Positions 35,101-46,093 of a stretch of 64,000 nt of DNA are shown piece after piece. Source of the DNA: Saposhnikovia divaricata (Eukaryota > Streptophyta > Magnoliopsida > Apiales > Apiaceae); contig CM071594.1 in the NCBI GenBank assembly GCA_036435485.1, positions 198,674,216 through 198,738,215 on the forward strand, in the 5' to 3' direction. Each line of letters starts with the position of its first letter. Positions within the stretch are counted from its first letter, which is position 1. The position numbers were made by a program, and so were the translations under genes. The notes beneath the pieces are model-generated. The model ran no database searches. It saw nothing but the letters and a program-made list of their open reading frames with translations, and was not told the DNA's origin.

Positions 35101-35341
35101 TATATTTCTTGTCATTAAAGTCGAATGAAAATGATCTTTCATCTGAGACAGCTGTAGTACACATTAGTTTAAGTGGACCTAATTTCATTGGAACATTTGC
35201 AGTTATAGAGTGACCACAGAGATTTTGTTCGTTTAGGAATTTTATCCAAGACTTGAACCGATCCACTGGGCAATCCTCGGGATTAAAATATCCAATATAA
35301 TTGTGATTAACGAGCTCAAAATTATTATAAGCACCAGCCAT
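32174..35341 (-). pseudogene. Third (env-position) ORF of G, one in-frame stop
   Basis: ATG at 35341 opens a frame of 1055 codons to the stop at 32174, broken only by a TAG at 33497-33499 after residue 614. Part 1 (35341-33500) begins with a folded-looking domain of about 260 residues (DRFKSWIKFLNEQNLCGHS, YTVDESVFNAALGLPTEQF, KCHYLRFLTLIFNHLMPKDQ). A Pro/Gln-rich acidic stretch and a helical region (IAQLNQMKESLAQAEEDNKN) follow. Part 2 (33463 to the end) has a Lys/Glu-rich segment, a strong coiled coil (NLSMREERLKKTLEQLAHNE) and a compact C-terminal region. I see no signal peptide, membrane span or viral fusion motif, so its function is unknown. A related ORF exists in F. Confidence 0.75.
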
Positions 35342-36777
35342 TCCAAATCAGGGATTAAAATTAATAAATCTTCAAAATTCAACAATTTAACCCAATTAAA
35401 TTACAAAATTCGAATTAATAAATAAATAAAAATTCGAAAACTCAAAATCTTTATCAAAAATTCTGAAAAATTTAGGCAAATATCTTGATTGCAGTACAAA
35501 CACACATATATTTTTAGATTTTACAAAATCATCACCATTTGTTCAGAATTTTAGATCAAAAATTCGAACTTTTCAAACTCAAAATCCAAAACCTCAATCA
35601 AATCTTACGTTTAAACCGTGATTTTGAAGATTATTGACTGGGTAATCAAGAAATGTCCTTAGAAACGTGTTTTGAGATGAAAATTGGGCAGCAATTCCAC
35701 TTAAAAATGTGTGTATTTGTATGTATATATTCGATCTCGGTGACTTAACACGCGAGGATGAGAAACAGAGAAATATAACTATAGAATATAACTTTAGCTG
35801 AGATATGACTATCGATTTATATACTAAAACAGCTAGATATGACTATCGGGTGATAGTCATACCGATAGTTATATTACGTTTAAACGTAATATAACTATCC
35901 TACTTAGACAGTTATATTTAAATTAAGCCATAATATAACTATTAAAAAAACACAGAATATGACAATTGATTCAATAGTTATACCGATAGTTATATTACTA
36001 GAAAAACACACAATATGACTATAAAATAATTAACAGTTATATTTAAACAAAAATAAAATTATATCTATTTTATTACTAAGTTATATTACACCATTTTTAA
36101 CTAATATAACTAACACAAATTCGAATATAACAATCAAGTAGATTGTTATACCGATAGTTATATTCTAACAAAACAATTAATATAACTAACCAAAAATAGA
36201 ATATTAACAGAATTTTAACAAGAAAATCACATTAATTATTTACACAAGCCAAAAAATATCAAATTAACTTACACTAAAATTATAAAACCTAATAAAAATT
36301 ATAAAAACGATCATATGTAGTCCCTTTTACGAAATCAAACATTAATAACAAAAGGACAAACACTACAAATCAAATAATATACTAAATATTTACATAATTA
36401 TTTCTGATGAGTTAATAAATCTATAAATTTTCTAATAAAACAATTTCCATATAGAAAATTATTCAAAAAGAAACTATGATTTATTTAAGCAACAAAAATA
36501 ATTAAACTGAATTTAAAACAATAACATTTTCAAGAAAAATATATTTCTCATAAATTACAGCTTGTAAAATTCGAGAAAAATATTTTTAAAGAAAATGAAT
36601 TAATCTAAATATACAAGAAGTAATTAAAAATATGTACAGAAGATAATAACAATGATTTAAGATGAAACACGCAAGAGTACAAGTTGATAAAATAATTATA
36701 CAAGTGATTTAATAAGAAATATTAACACATCAATCACTTGTAAATTATTAAAGATCAAACCTCAGATATTAACCAGT
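35342..36777 (-). promoter_or_regulatory. Repeat-rich spacer between pol and third ORF; candidate internal promoter
   Basis: It has no gene and is strongly AT-rich. About 35770-36170 carries at least a dozen copies, in both orientations, of the motifs ATATGACTATC, TATAACTATC and ACCGATAGTTATATT, which also fill the G LTR U3. On the minus strand the array is followed after about 45 bp by a TATATACA sequence (35724-35731), and the third ORF starts about 385 bp further on. The same order (repeats, TATA-like box, leader) is seen in the LTR. The remainder (36170-36777) shows nothing notable. Confidence 0.5.
35864..35899. repeat. Perfect 36-bp palindrome in the G spacer
   Basis: The half-site GATAGTTATATTACGTTT (35864-35881) is followed by its exact reverse complement (35882-35899), with no loop. 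Just to the left, ATGACTATC and GATAGTCAT (about 35839-35860) form a second, 9-bp inverted repeat. Confidence 0.9.
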
Positions 36778-39700
36778 TTAATTACTAGGACTGTTTAACA
36801 TACCCAATTCACCAACAATTCTGGTAAATGTGGATTCGTCAAGAGACTTAGTAAATATATCTGCTGTTTGTTCTTCCGTGGGTACAAAAAATAACTCCAC
36901 GGTACCATTCATGACATGCTCTCGAATAAAATGATACCTGATGTCAATATGCTTTGTCCTTGTGTGCTGCACAGGATTGTTAGAGATTGCTATGACACTT
37001 GTATTATCACATAAAATTGGAATTTTATCAAGCACAAAGCCATAGTCTCTCAGCTGATTCCTGATCCAAAAAATCTATGCGCAACAGCTTCCAGCAGCTA
37101 TATATTCAGCTTCAGCCGTTGAGTTGGAAACTGTTTGTTGTTTCTTGCTGTACCAGGAAACTAGTCTACCACCTAGGAATTGACAACTCCCAGATGTGCT
37201 TTTTCTATCCACAACACTTCCTGCATAGTCAGAATCTGTATATCCAACAAGATTAAAACCAGAATCTTTAGGGTACCAGATGCCTAGGTTAGGCGTACCC
37301 TTAAGATATCTCAGAATTCGTTTAACAGTAATGAGATGAACATCTCTAGGATCCGATTGGAACCTTGCACACAAAAACGTAGCATGCATAATATCAGGTC
37401 TACTCGCAGTAAGATAAAGTAATGAGCCTATCATACCTCTGTAGCTTGTGATATCTACCTTGGCAGAATTTTCACATGCTCCAAATTTGACAGCTGTGGA
37501 TGATGGTGTCTTTGCTTAAGAAGAGTCCTCCATTTGATACTTCTTGAGAAGCTCTTTGACATACTTGGATTGACAGATAAATATTCCATCTGTCCTTTGA
37601 CTTATTTGCAATCCAAGAAAGAACTTCAGCTCACCCATCATGCTCATTTCAAATCTACCCTGCATTAACTTCGCAAATTTCTTGCACAAAAGATCATTAG
37701 TAGACCCGAATATTATATCGTCCACATAGAATTGGACTATAATTGTATCATTCTTATGTTTCTTTGTGAAGAGAGTTTTGTCTATGACATCTCTAACAAA
37801 ATCATTTTCAAGTAAAAATTCAGAGAGAGTGTCATACCATTTCCTTGGTACTTGCTTAAGACCATAGACAGCCTTGAAAAGGAAGTAGACATAGTCAATT
37901 AAATCTGGATCTTCAAAGCCAGGGGGCTGTTCTACATAAACCTCTTCATCTAGCTTGCCATTCAAGAAAGCACTCTTGACATCCATTTGATAAACTTTAA
38001 AGTTTGAAAATGCTGCGAATGCCAGGAATATTCTTATGGCCTCAAGTCTAGCCACTGGAGCATAGGTCTCATCATAGTCAATGCCTTCAGATTGGGAGTA
38101 ACCCTTTGCTACCAGTCTTGCTTTATTTCTCGTCACTGTGCCATCTTCATCAAGTTTGTTTCTGAATACCCACCTTGTGCCAACTACTGGTCTGTCTGTA
38201 GGTCTGGGTACCAGCTTCCAAACTTCTTGTTGTTTAAATTGATTGAGTTCATCTTGCATAGCAATCACCCAATCAGGATCAGAAAGAGCTTCTTCAGTTT
38301 TCTTAGGTTCCATTTCAGATAGAAACCCTGAATAATTGCATTGATTCTGAAAAGCTCTTCTAGTCTTTACACCAACAACTGGATCACCAATGATTAACTC
38401 AAAAGGATGAGCTCTATTCCAAAGAGTCTGTCTGGGAAGATTAGATCTTGATGATTCGCCTTGATCTTCATTGGGATGTTGTGTGTGACCAGTTGACCCT
38501 TCATTTTCTCCCCCTGAGTTGTTGCCAGGTTGACTAGATGATGATTGATTATTAGAGTCAGGGGAATTTTGACTACTATCATTGATTTCATCACCATTAC
38601 CCTGATCATCATTGTTGTCATTAGCATCAGCAAAAATCTCAGGTGCATTGTCATCATCTAAATCTGTATCTGTCATGTCATCGAAAGATAGCTTCTCAGA
38701 TGGATTCTCAGTTTGGATACTAGGGAGTTTAGTGTCATCGAATGTTACATTGACACTTTCCATCATCTTCTGTTCATCAATCACATACACCATGTATGCT
38801 CTCATTGAATAACCAATAAAAATTGCTTCAAATGCTTTGGTATCGAATTTACCACCTTGATCATCACCCTTTTTAAGCACAAAGCACTTTGCCCCAAATA
38901 CATAAAAGTATTTGAGTGAAGGTTTCTTATCAGCCATAATTTCATAGGGTGTCTTCATTTGATCTTTATTGATTAGAGTTCGATTCTGGGTATAGCACGC
39001 AGTATTGATGGCTTCAGCCCAAAAGTACAATGGAAGCCTTGATTCACTTAGCATAGTACATGCAGCTTCAATCAAGGTTCTATTCTTTCTTTCCACTACC
39101 CCATTTTGCTGAGGAGTTCTTGGAGTTGAATATTGTCTGGTTATACCCTTCTCAGTGCAAAAGTCATTTAGAACTGCATTCTTGAATTCAGTTCCATTGT
39201 CTGATCTTATAGCTCTCACTGGATACGTAGAATCTCGCTCAATTAATTTAATGTGATCAATCACCAGTTGTGGAGTCTCATCTTTAGAATTCAAAAACAG
39301 AACCCATGTGTATTTTGAAAAATCATCAACAATCACTAGAGCATATCTCTTCCTTGACATAGACATCACATTAACTGGACCAAACAAATCCATATGAAGT
39401 AATTGTAATGGTTCAGTTATTGAAGATGTATCAGTGCTCCTGTGACTTGCCCTTTTTAGCTTGCCCTTTTGACATGCATCACACAGTCCTTCTTGAGTGA
39501 ATTCCATTGAAGGCAAACCTCTCACCAATTCTCTTTTGACCAGAGAATTCATTGTCTAAAAATTAAGATGAGAAAGTTTCTTGTGCCATAGCCAACTCTC
39601 ATCATTAGATGCTTTAGTGTAGAAGCAAGTGACTTCTTCAGTGCTTTCTGAGTTCATATTGGCTACGTACAGATTGCCTTTTCTAACTCCTGTCAGTTGT

Positions 39701-40050
39701 GGCTTTTCATGTCTCTTGTGTGAAATTAGACAATTCTTCTTGTTGAAATAAACTTCATAACCTTTATCACAGAATTGACTGACACTGAGCAAATTGTGCT
39801 CAAGTCCTTTCACAAAAGAAACTTCATCAATGATAACATTTCCAGCTTCAAGTCTGCCATATCCATCAGTTCTACCTTTGCTGTTATCTCCAAAGGTAAC
39901 TACTGGGCCGGCCTTCTCCACCACATTTGTCAGCAGGGTTCTATCTCCAGTCATATGCCTTGAACATCCACTGTCCAAGATCCAGGTTACTCGATCAACC
40001 TGTTCAATACCCTGCAATGATAAATGAGTTAAACCTTCTTCGGGACCCAA
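36778..40050 (-). pseudogene. pol: Copia Pol of G: protease, integrase, RT, RNase H (three stops)
   Basis: A single frame runs from 40050 to 36778, interrupted by TAG at 39556-39558, TAA at 37516-37518 and TAG at 37075-37077. In order: protease (WILDSGCSRHMTGD); pre-integrase domain (WLWHKKLSHLNF); integrase core (MDLFGPVNVM, SDNGTEFKN, NGVVERKNRTLIEAA); an acidic Asn/Ser-rich linker; reverse transcriptase (NKARLVAKGYSQSEGIDYDE, YQMDVKSAFLNGKLDEEVY, QFYVDDIIFGS); and RNase H (YTDSDYAGSVVDRKSTSG, STAEAEYIAAG, then TKHIDIRYHFIREHV and ADIFTKSLD). All catalytic motifs are visible. In the family Pol copies the RNA into DNA and integrates it. The stops make this copy unable to produce full-length Pol. 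Confidence 0.9.
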
Positions 40051-40874
40051 ATTTGATTGGGTCCTGCGTATTTAAAGTATTGACCTTTATCAGGCAAAAC
40101 AACATTTTTAATTTTAACCTCTTTAGTCAATAAACATTTAACCTTATAAACAGATTTGAAAATCTTTTGTTTAATCTTGGGTATCCATGTTTCTCTCGCA
40201 GCAGTAACACTTGTGTCATTGACTGGACATTTGACCTGGTAGACATTCTTGGTAATCTTTTGTTTAGTCTTAGGTGCAAATGTCTCTCTCCTAACTTGAG
40301 GAGGAAAAGCAGTCTTAGATTGAACATTATTGTTCCTGTTCATGTGCTGTCGAGGAGCATTCTGTTTAACACATGCATAATTACCATTAAAATAAGCACG
40401 CATACTGTTAAAAGCACAAGACATACAATTGATAATACCACATGCTTTATGATTAGAATCAATAGTAGACATGGTATTTTTCTGTGTTAACTTATTACTA
40501 CCTAATCCAGTCTTAGAAGAACTAGCTGATTCAACAACTTCGACTGGTACTTTAGGTACATCTTTCTTGGATGAAACATTTGTTGTGTTAACGTCCTCAA
40601 CTGATTTAGCCTTAACAAATACTGTGACATTTTTCTTGGATGACACATTCTTTGTATTATAGTTCTTAACAGTTTTATCCTTAACACATTTATTCTTAAC
40701 AAGAACTGTGCCATTTGCACTATCCTCATTTCTCATTTCTTCTTGTATAACCATAGAACGAATATCTGGTGGGCCAGCATCAGATTTTGTAAACATTGGT
40801 TTTTCAACATTCTTGAGAATATGTGGTATACCTCTTTCTTTAGCTGGGATAGAATTAGGAGAATGATTACTCAA
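40029..40874 (-). pseudogene. gag: Gag C-terminal extension of G
   Basis: A 281-codon frame between the gag knuckle and the protease, overlapping the protease frame by 22 bp. It is Lys/Val/Ser-rich with repeated units (NVSSKKNVTVFVKAKSVEDV, then NVSSKKDVPKVPVEVVES) and a cysteine motif (HKACGIINCMSCAFN). Three similar basic segments also repeat (KTKQKITKNVYQVKC, KIKQKIFKSVYKVKC). It ends close to IWVPKKV, as does the matching part of E (SWVLKKF). Such a linker between gag and protease is seen in Sirevirus-like elements. Stops in 40875-41028, including a T-run at 40959-40965, separate it from upstream gag. Confidence 0.65.
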
Positions 40875-41028
40875 AGAACCAACAGCTTGACTATAATCAA
40901 ATCCTATTCCTACAGTTCGTTCTACTGCTTGTTTGTTGAAGAAATCTTTAGAAACTTTTTTTTGTTAAGTAATAATTGTATTAACCCAACAAATAAAATA
41001 CATCATACTAGGGCATACCCTAGAGCTC

Positions 41029-42545
41029 CTAACAAGCTCTAACTTGTGTTTCAAGTACTCTAATCTTGGTTTCTTGTTCAGCAATCCTATCAACTTGTTT
41101 TACCATGTATTCTCGTAGACCCTTTTCTCTGTAGTTAAGTCGAGCTATTTCTTCTATATTCTTATCTTGATTAACCTGCACCTTTTTTAAATCTAACATT
41201 TGATTTTCAAGGTTAGTGTTAACAAGACTTATTCTCTCGTATCCTCTTTGTGCACTATTCAAGGAACTACGTAAACTATCAATTAACTCAGCATTAGTAA
41301 GAATTACCGGTGTGGTATAATAAGTTGAGGATTCAGCATTTGCCACCAGCGCAAAGTTTCCATATTCTTCATCTTCGCTATCTGTGTCATCCCAGCTTTT
41401 ACCAGCAGCTACATAAGCTCTTCCACTCTTCTTCTTTTCAGAAGCATAATCTTTCTTCTGTGCTTGCTTGGGTTTCTGACACTCAGTAGCAAAATGTCCC
41501 AACTCATTACAATTGAAACAACAGATTTTGCTTCTGTCAACAGTTCCAGTTTTATAACCTCCCCTGTTACTAGAGGATGAAGAACCTCCTCTCTGAAATC
41601 TGTTATTTGACTTAAACCTGAACTTTGGATTTCTTCTGAATCTGAAGTTACTGAATTGTCTCACCATCATTGCCATAGATTCATCTTCCAATTGATCCAG
41701 CTCTTCAAGTGAGTAAAATTCTCCACCATCCTGAGTAGCTGGTGTTTGGCCAAGTTCTACTTCAGTTTGTTCCTTGTTGAAGCTGTTAGATTGAACAACT
41801 TTAGTTTCCACTTCCTTAGGAACCTCAACCACTAGAGCTGTAGAAGAATTTTCCATTCTGCCTTTGCCATAGAATTCCTTTTGCTGTACTTGTTCTAATT
41901 CATATGTTTTCAGAACACCAAACAGCCTTTCAAGAGCAACCTGAGTTAGATCTCTAGATTCTCTGATTTCAGTGATTCTATGCTCCAAGTGAGTAGGCAT
42001 AGTTAGTAAAAACTTCATGTTGATCTCCTTCTGAGTATATTGCTTACCATGAACTTGCAAGTTGTTGATTATCTTGTTATACCTTTCGAACACTTCCTGA
42101 ATGCCTTCATTAGGGCCAGCTCTAAAGTGTTCATATTTAGAAGTCAGATTTGAAGTCTATTTTCCTTGACTTCATCAGTCCCTTCATTAATGATCTCAAT
42201 AGTTTCCCAGATGTGCTTAGCAGTTTTACAATTCCTCACATGGCTATAAATTACAGCATCTAGGGAATCCAATAGAATGAGTCTCAAATTTTTATCCAAT
42301 CCAGCTTCCTCCTTATCTTTAGAGGTATAGTTCTTAGGGTCCTTTGGATAGGATTTGGCAGGGACTGTTACAGTTTCATTTACAACTGTTTCAGTATCAT
42401 GTTGCATGGGAGTTACTAGTCCATTTTCCAAAACCCACAAAAATCTTGGGTTTGCTACATCAAGAAATAACTCCATTTTGTTTTTCCACATATCATAGTT
42501 ATCTTTATTGAAGATAGGAATTTTAACATTGCCTTTAGCTGACAT
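41029..42545 (-). pseudogene. gag: Gag of G, frameshifted, with zinc knuckle
   Basis: ATG at 42545 lies about 100 bp inside the 5' LTR. The first frame (42545-42144) holds the N-terminal domain (FNKDNYDMWKNKMELFL) and the start of the UBN2-type capsid domain (NCKTAKHIWETIEIINEG). A frameshift in 42094-42170 moves to the second frame (42093-41029), which contains KFLLTMPTHLEHRITEI, a basic arginine-rich stretch, a CCHC knuckle (CCFNCNELGHFATEC) and a coiled coil near the end. In intact elements gag forms the virus-like particle and packages RNA. Confidence 0.85.
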
Positions 42546-42628
42546 GATGAATTTTTAAGAGAGTTAAAAATTCGAGCTTAATTTTTGATTGAGTAAAAAT
42601 AGGATCTTGATTTGTGTATCAATCAATA

Positions 42629-42641
42629 GGCTCTGATACCA
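42629..42641 (-). promoter_or_regulatory. Primer binding site of G (tRNA-Met type)
   Basis: It reads TGGTATCAGAGCC on the minus strand, next to the LTR end. Confidence 0.88.
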
Positions 42642-43110
42642 ATCGTTAGGTCCGATAAGATTGTAGAAGGGGGGGTTGAATACAATCTATACCATTTTCT
42701 CAAAATTTATTCGTTAAACAATTTTCACTTAAACGAATATTTTGTGCGGAATAATATAACACAAATTTCAAGTTGAATATAACAATATATTAACTTGATG
42801 GGTATTACAAAATCAGTCCAAATGATTATCAAGTAATTAATAACTAATTAGAAAATTCAACATGAACTTTGCTAATTTAGTTAATAAAATCAAGATATCA
42901 ATTTGTGAACTAGGAAACTTAATTCGCTAGTAGTACAAGAATCACAAGTAAACAAGTTCCAATGGATAGGATATTACAACTGAGATGAACTTGAATTTAC
43001 AGAATTAAATTTGTAGGTGTTCTTGAGCTTGAGAGAGAGAGAGAGAATGGCTGCTGTGTGTATTTTTCTTGTTTAGCTCGACTGGTTTTTCATCTTCTGC
43101 ATTCTGCTTC

Positions 43111-43118
43111 CTTAAATA
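43111..43118 (-). promoter_or_regulatory. TATA-like box of the G 5' LTR
   Basis: It reads TATTTAAG on the minus strand, directly downstream of the U3 repeat array. The other LTR has the same at 30927-30934. Confidence 0.5.
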
Positions 43119-43123
43119 CACAG

Positions 43124-43437
43124 CCATAGTCATATTACTTGATTTAAACTGATATGACAATCATTTTACATTAATATGACAATCGGTATGACTATCAATT
43201 GAATGTAATATGACTATCCAGTTTAAATATGACTTTCGGTATAACAATCCAGCTCAATATGACATTCGGTATAACTTACCATGTCAATATAACATTCGGT
43301 ATAACTCTCCATTTGAATGAAATATGACTATCTCCTTTGAACTGTATATGACTATCTCCTTTGAACTGAATATGACTATCTCCTTTATAAACTGAATATG
43401 ACTATCGGTATAACTATCAGTTTGATAGTTATATCAT
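43124..43437 (-). repeat. U3 repeat array of G
   Basis: About fifteen short units related to ATATGACTATC, ATATGACATTCGG and GGTATAACTCTCC. The same array lies at 30941-31252, and a relative lies in the spacer at 35770-36170. Confidence 0.75.
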
Positions 43438-44070
43438 CATATTTTTCAGTTTATAATTAATTAAATGACTTATTAAAAATCATTTAACTAATTAATCCTT
43501 TTTCATATTAATTCTTATTTAATTAATCTAATAATCACTTTAACAAATATATTAATTCTGATAGAATTAATTTATTTATTAACTTAATTACTTGACTTAA
43601 TCAATTAAAATAGAATTAATATAAATTCTTTAATAGTCATTACTCCGCTGAAAACCACGTAATTATGATAAGGAACATACATTGGCATGATGTTGACGCT
43701 CGATGTACTGTCTAGTTCATGAACGACTAACTCCAATCTCTGTTCTTCATCGTGACTTTAACACTGTGGTCTTTTTATACTCTTCACTCTCATCAATCAT
43801 TCGGTACTGAAATTGTTTCTTGTCACTAATAGAAATCTCTGTCTTCTTAAATGAATCCACTTGTTTCAATGCTACCTTGAGGCCTGATCAGATATCTGAA
43901 TCTTCTTCCAGTGTAAAACATCAAAACTATAGATTGACTTGTTGATTTTTCTTCTGACGGTTATCATCTTTTGAGATTCCTGTGACAGTTGATATTATTT
44001 ACTTATTACAATCTAGTTTAATTGGATTAGGATCCTCGAACTACAAATAGGCTGAGTCATATGCCTTTCA

Positions 44071-44075
44071 CTAGC
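44071..44075. repeat. Right target-site duplication of G (CTAGC)
   Basis: It is identical to 30455-30459. Confidence 0.9.
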
Positions 44076-46093
44076 TAGACAAAATTTGTTAGTTCACCTG
44101 TTTGAGACATCACCACCAGCTAGGGCAATTAGCTAGGTGTTCTTCACAACATTACAATTTTGAGTAGTTGGAACGATCAACTAGTCATTCATATTGACAT
44201 AACGACTAGCCAGTTTCAATTGGATAGAACGAAATTTCAACATCGTAGCCACTGAAGAAACTTTAGGCTTCTCGGACAACTAATGAAAATAAAAAGCTAT
44301 TAAGTTTCAAAAAAGAAAACTATAAAATCTGAAGAGAATGTTCTAGGTATCGGAACAATCGATAACCTCTCATCAAATATTACTTATTAGTGAAACGGTC
44401 CACCCAAGGGTGCCTCCGTACACATGCTTTATCAGATCCGACAATAGAATTAACTTCGGAATATCAATATCAAAATGATATCCTTACTATGATTTCAATG
44501 TACGATGTACAATCTCATCTTGAATAGAAGAAATGAATTCACGAGGGACGTCTGGACATTAGATCATCCATGTCCTCAGTAATTTGTTGAATATTTATGA
44601 GCTCAACTGAAGAGTGCAAGCATGAAAGAACAATCAAATATCGACATCCGTTAAGTCGTATTCGTCGATTAATTAAGGAAATATTTGTTGAACCTTCCTT
44701 GGATAATTGAAAAAAAGTGTAAATAGTCCTGAGCAGAAATAATTATAAACTTCAAATAGAATGCTCGGGGATCAGTTAAGATAATTTGGATGAGTCCCGG
44801 TTTCGAGAAAGTATATCACTGGTTGTTATTCCACAAGTTTGAAGTAGAAGCTAGGAGGGTTACCTGAGATAACTAATCGAGGTAACATGGTTAGTGAACA
44901 GTTTAAAATGAAGTAGTGCACCAGCCGGTAGTTACCGAAATAAGTTAATAGCTATTCGTGCATTCCATTATCACCATTATGAGGGTAATTCCATCTCTTC
45001 GTCTTCGTAACACAAGACACCAACTAGTGCGTCTCTCAATCATCATCTTAAAGTCATTTACCGAGTTAGGGTTTCGCAATTATATCTGCCATTTCTGTGC
45101 TTTATCTTGAAGACCAAGCTTCACATCATTCCGGGGACACCTGCTAAGTCCATAGGGTCCTACTTCATGCCTTCCGACATGAATCACAAGTGGCCAGTTC
45201 CCCCTGGGAACAGATCAAAGAGATCTCTCAGGGATCTCAGTGCAGTCCATAGGTTCAGTGGCGGGTGTGTGTATTTGAACATATACCAAAAATATTGAGG
45301 TCTACAATACGTATATACGTAGTCCCTGCTAACATCTCTATCAAAGGATCCCACTCTAGACCGTCGGTCTTTTCTTTTGGTAGACTCTGAGATCACTGTA
45401 TCGCTCGTTGCAACCATATTCAACTTCTCTCGAGTCCCTTTGTTAATTCTACTTGTTTGTTCTCCAAGTTGAACTACCATGTTCCAGCGTTCGAATCATG
45501 CGTGGAATTATCTAGCACGCTCGTCTTATGATAACATTCTCGTATAACACATGTAAAATTCGCCATCAAGGGTAATGGAATCCACAACGACATAGTGACC
45601 AACCTCCAGGTAAACCCGTTACTTATCAAAAATCGGGTCTTATAACCAAAGTAAAAGACTTTCATTACTCCAAGTACTAAGTACCCTTAATTATGTAGGG
45701 GAGTCCAAACTTCTTGATTCTAAAAATGCCGCCTCCTGAACTGTGGAGGAATATGGGCCACAAAATTTATGCCAGCCTAGTCATCCGATCATATTGGCAA
45801 TATCGCCTCTACCTCAGCTGCTCTCGAGATTTCGCCCTGCTTCCTATATCATTACCTATTATAGGTCATGTACGACTCTCAAACCTCTATTCATCATTTT
45901 GAAGGTCTCTAAGGTTTCTATCGACCCTAGTATAATACCTCCAGTAACACTCCAGTCCATTCTACTCACCGGTACCCCTTCCGGTAGTCCAATCATAAGT
46001 TTACTACGAACTCTTATATCATTCTCCTACTTAGACTTAACTCTCACCGCTCTCGTTTCTGAGTGCTGTAACTTATCGCTCTGATACCATTTC
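44076..46093 (-). other. A2 5' internal region, no readable gag
   Basis: This is the part of A2 between G and the 5' LTR, where gag should start. The minus strand shows only short frames (for example 45184-45480, 98 codons) with no gag, zinc knuckle or protease feature. I treat it as non-coding or too decayed to read. It ends with the primer site at 46078-46089. Confidence 0.6.
46078..46089 (-). promoter_or_regulatory. Primer binding site of A2 (tRNA-Met type)
   Basis: It reads TGGTATCAGAGC on the minus strand, 4 bp from the LTR. It is the same arrangement as in B-minus. Confidence 0.85.

Larger units (their letters stand above)
30460..44070 (-). mobile_element. G: nearly complete Sirevirus-like Ty1/copia element (13.6 kb)
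   Basis: LTRs of 1427 bp each, CTAGC target duplications, a tRNA-Met primer site, a polypurine tract and the order gag, protease, integrase, reverse transcriptase, RNase H and a third ORF mark a structurally complete element. By eye the LTRs differ at about nine positions and not in length, so the insertion is recent compared with its neighbours. Even so, gag carries a frameshift, pol three in-frame stops and the third ORF one. It sits in the internal region of A2. Confidence 0.92.
42644..44070 (-). repeat. G 5' LTR (right copy, 1427 bp)
   Basis: It matches 30460-31886 with about nine substitutions. On the minus strand U3 repeats (about 43437 down to 43124) precede a TATTTAAG box at 43111-43118 and a leader that ends at the primer site. 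It ends GCCTTTCA before the CTAGC duplication at 44071-44075. Confidence 0.92.

Noticed and set aside
40167..40490. 107-codon plus-strand ORF opposite the gag extension of G
   Set aside because: It is antisense to a repeat-containing basic gag segment and has no recognisable domain.
45184..45480. 98-codon minus-strand ORF in the A2 5' internal region, considered as gag
   Set aside because: It shows no gag motif and sits in sequence with no neighbouring coding signal.
45743..46084. 113-codon plus-strand ORF beside the A2 primer site
   Set aside because: It overlaps the primer binding site and lies antisense to the element; no homology was recognised.
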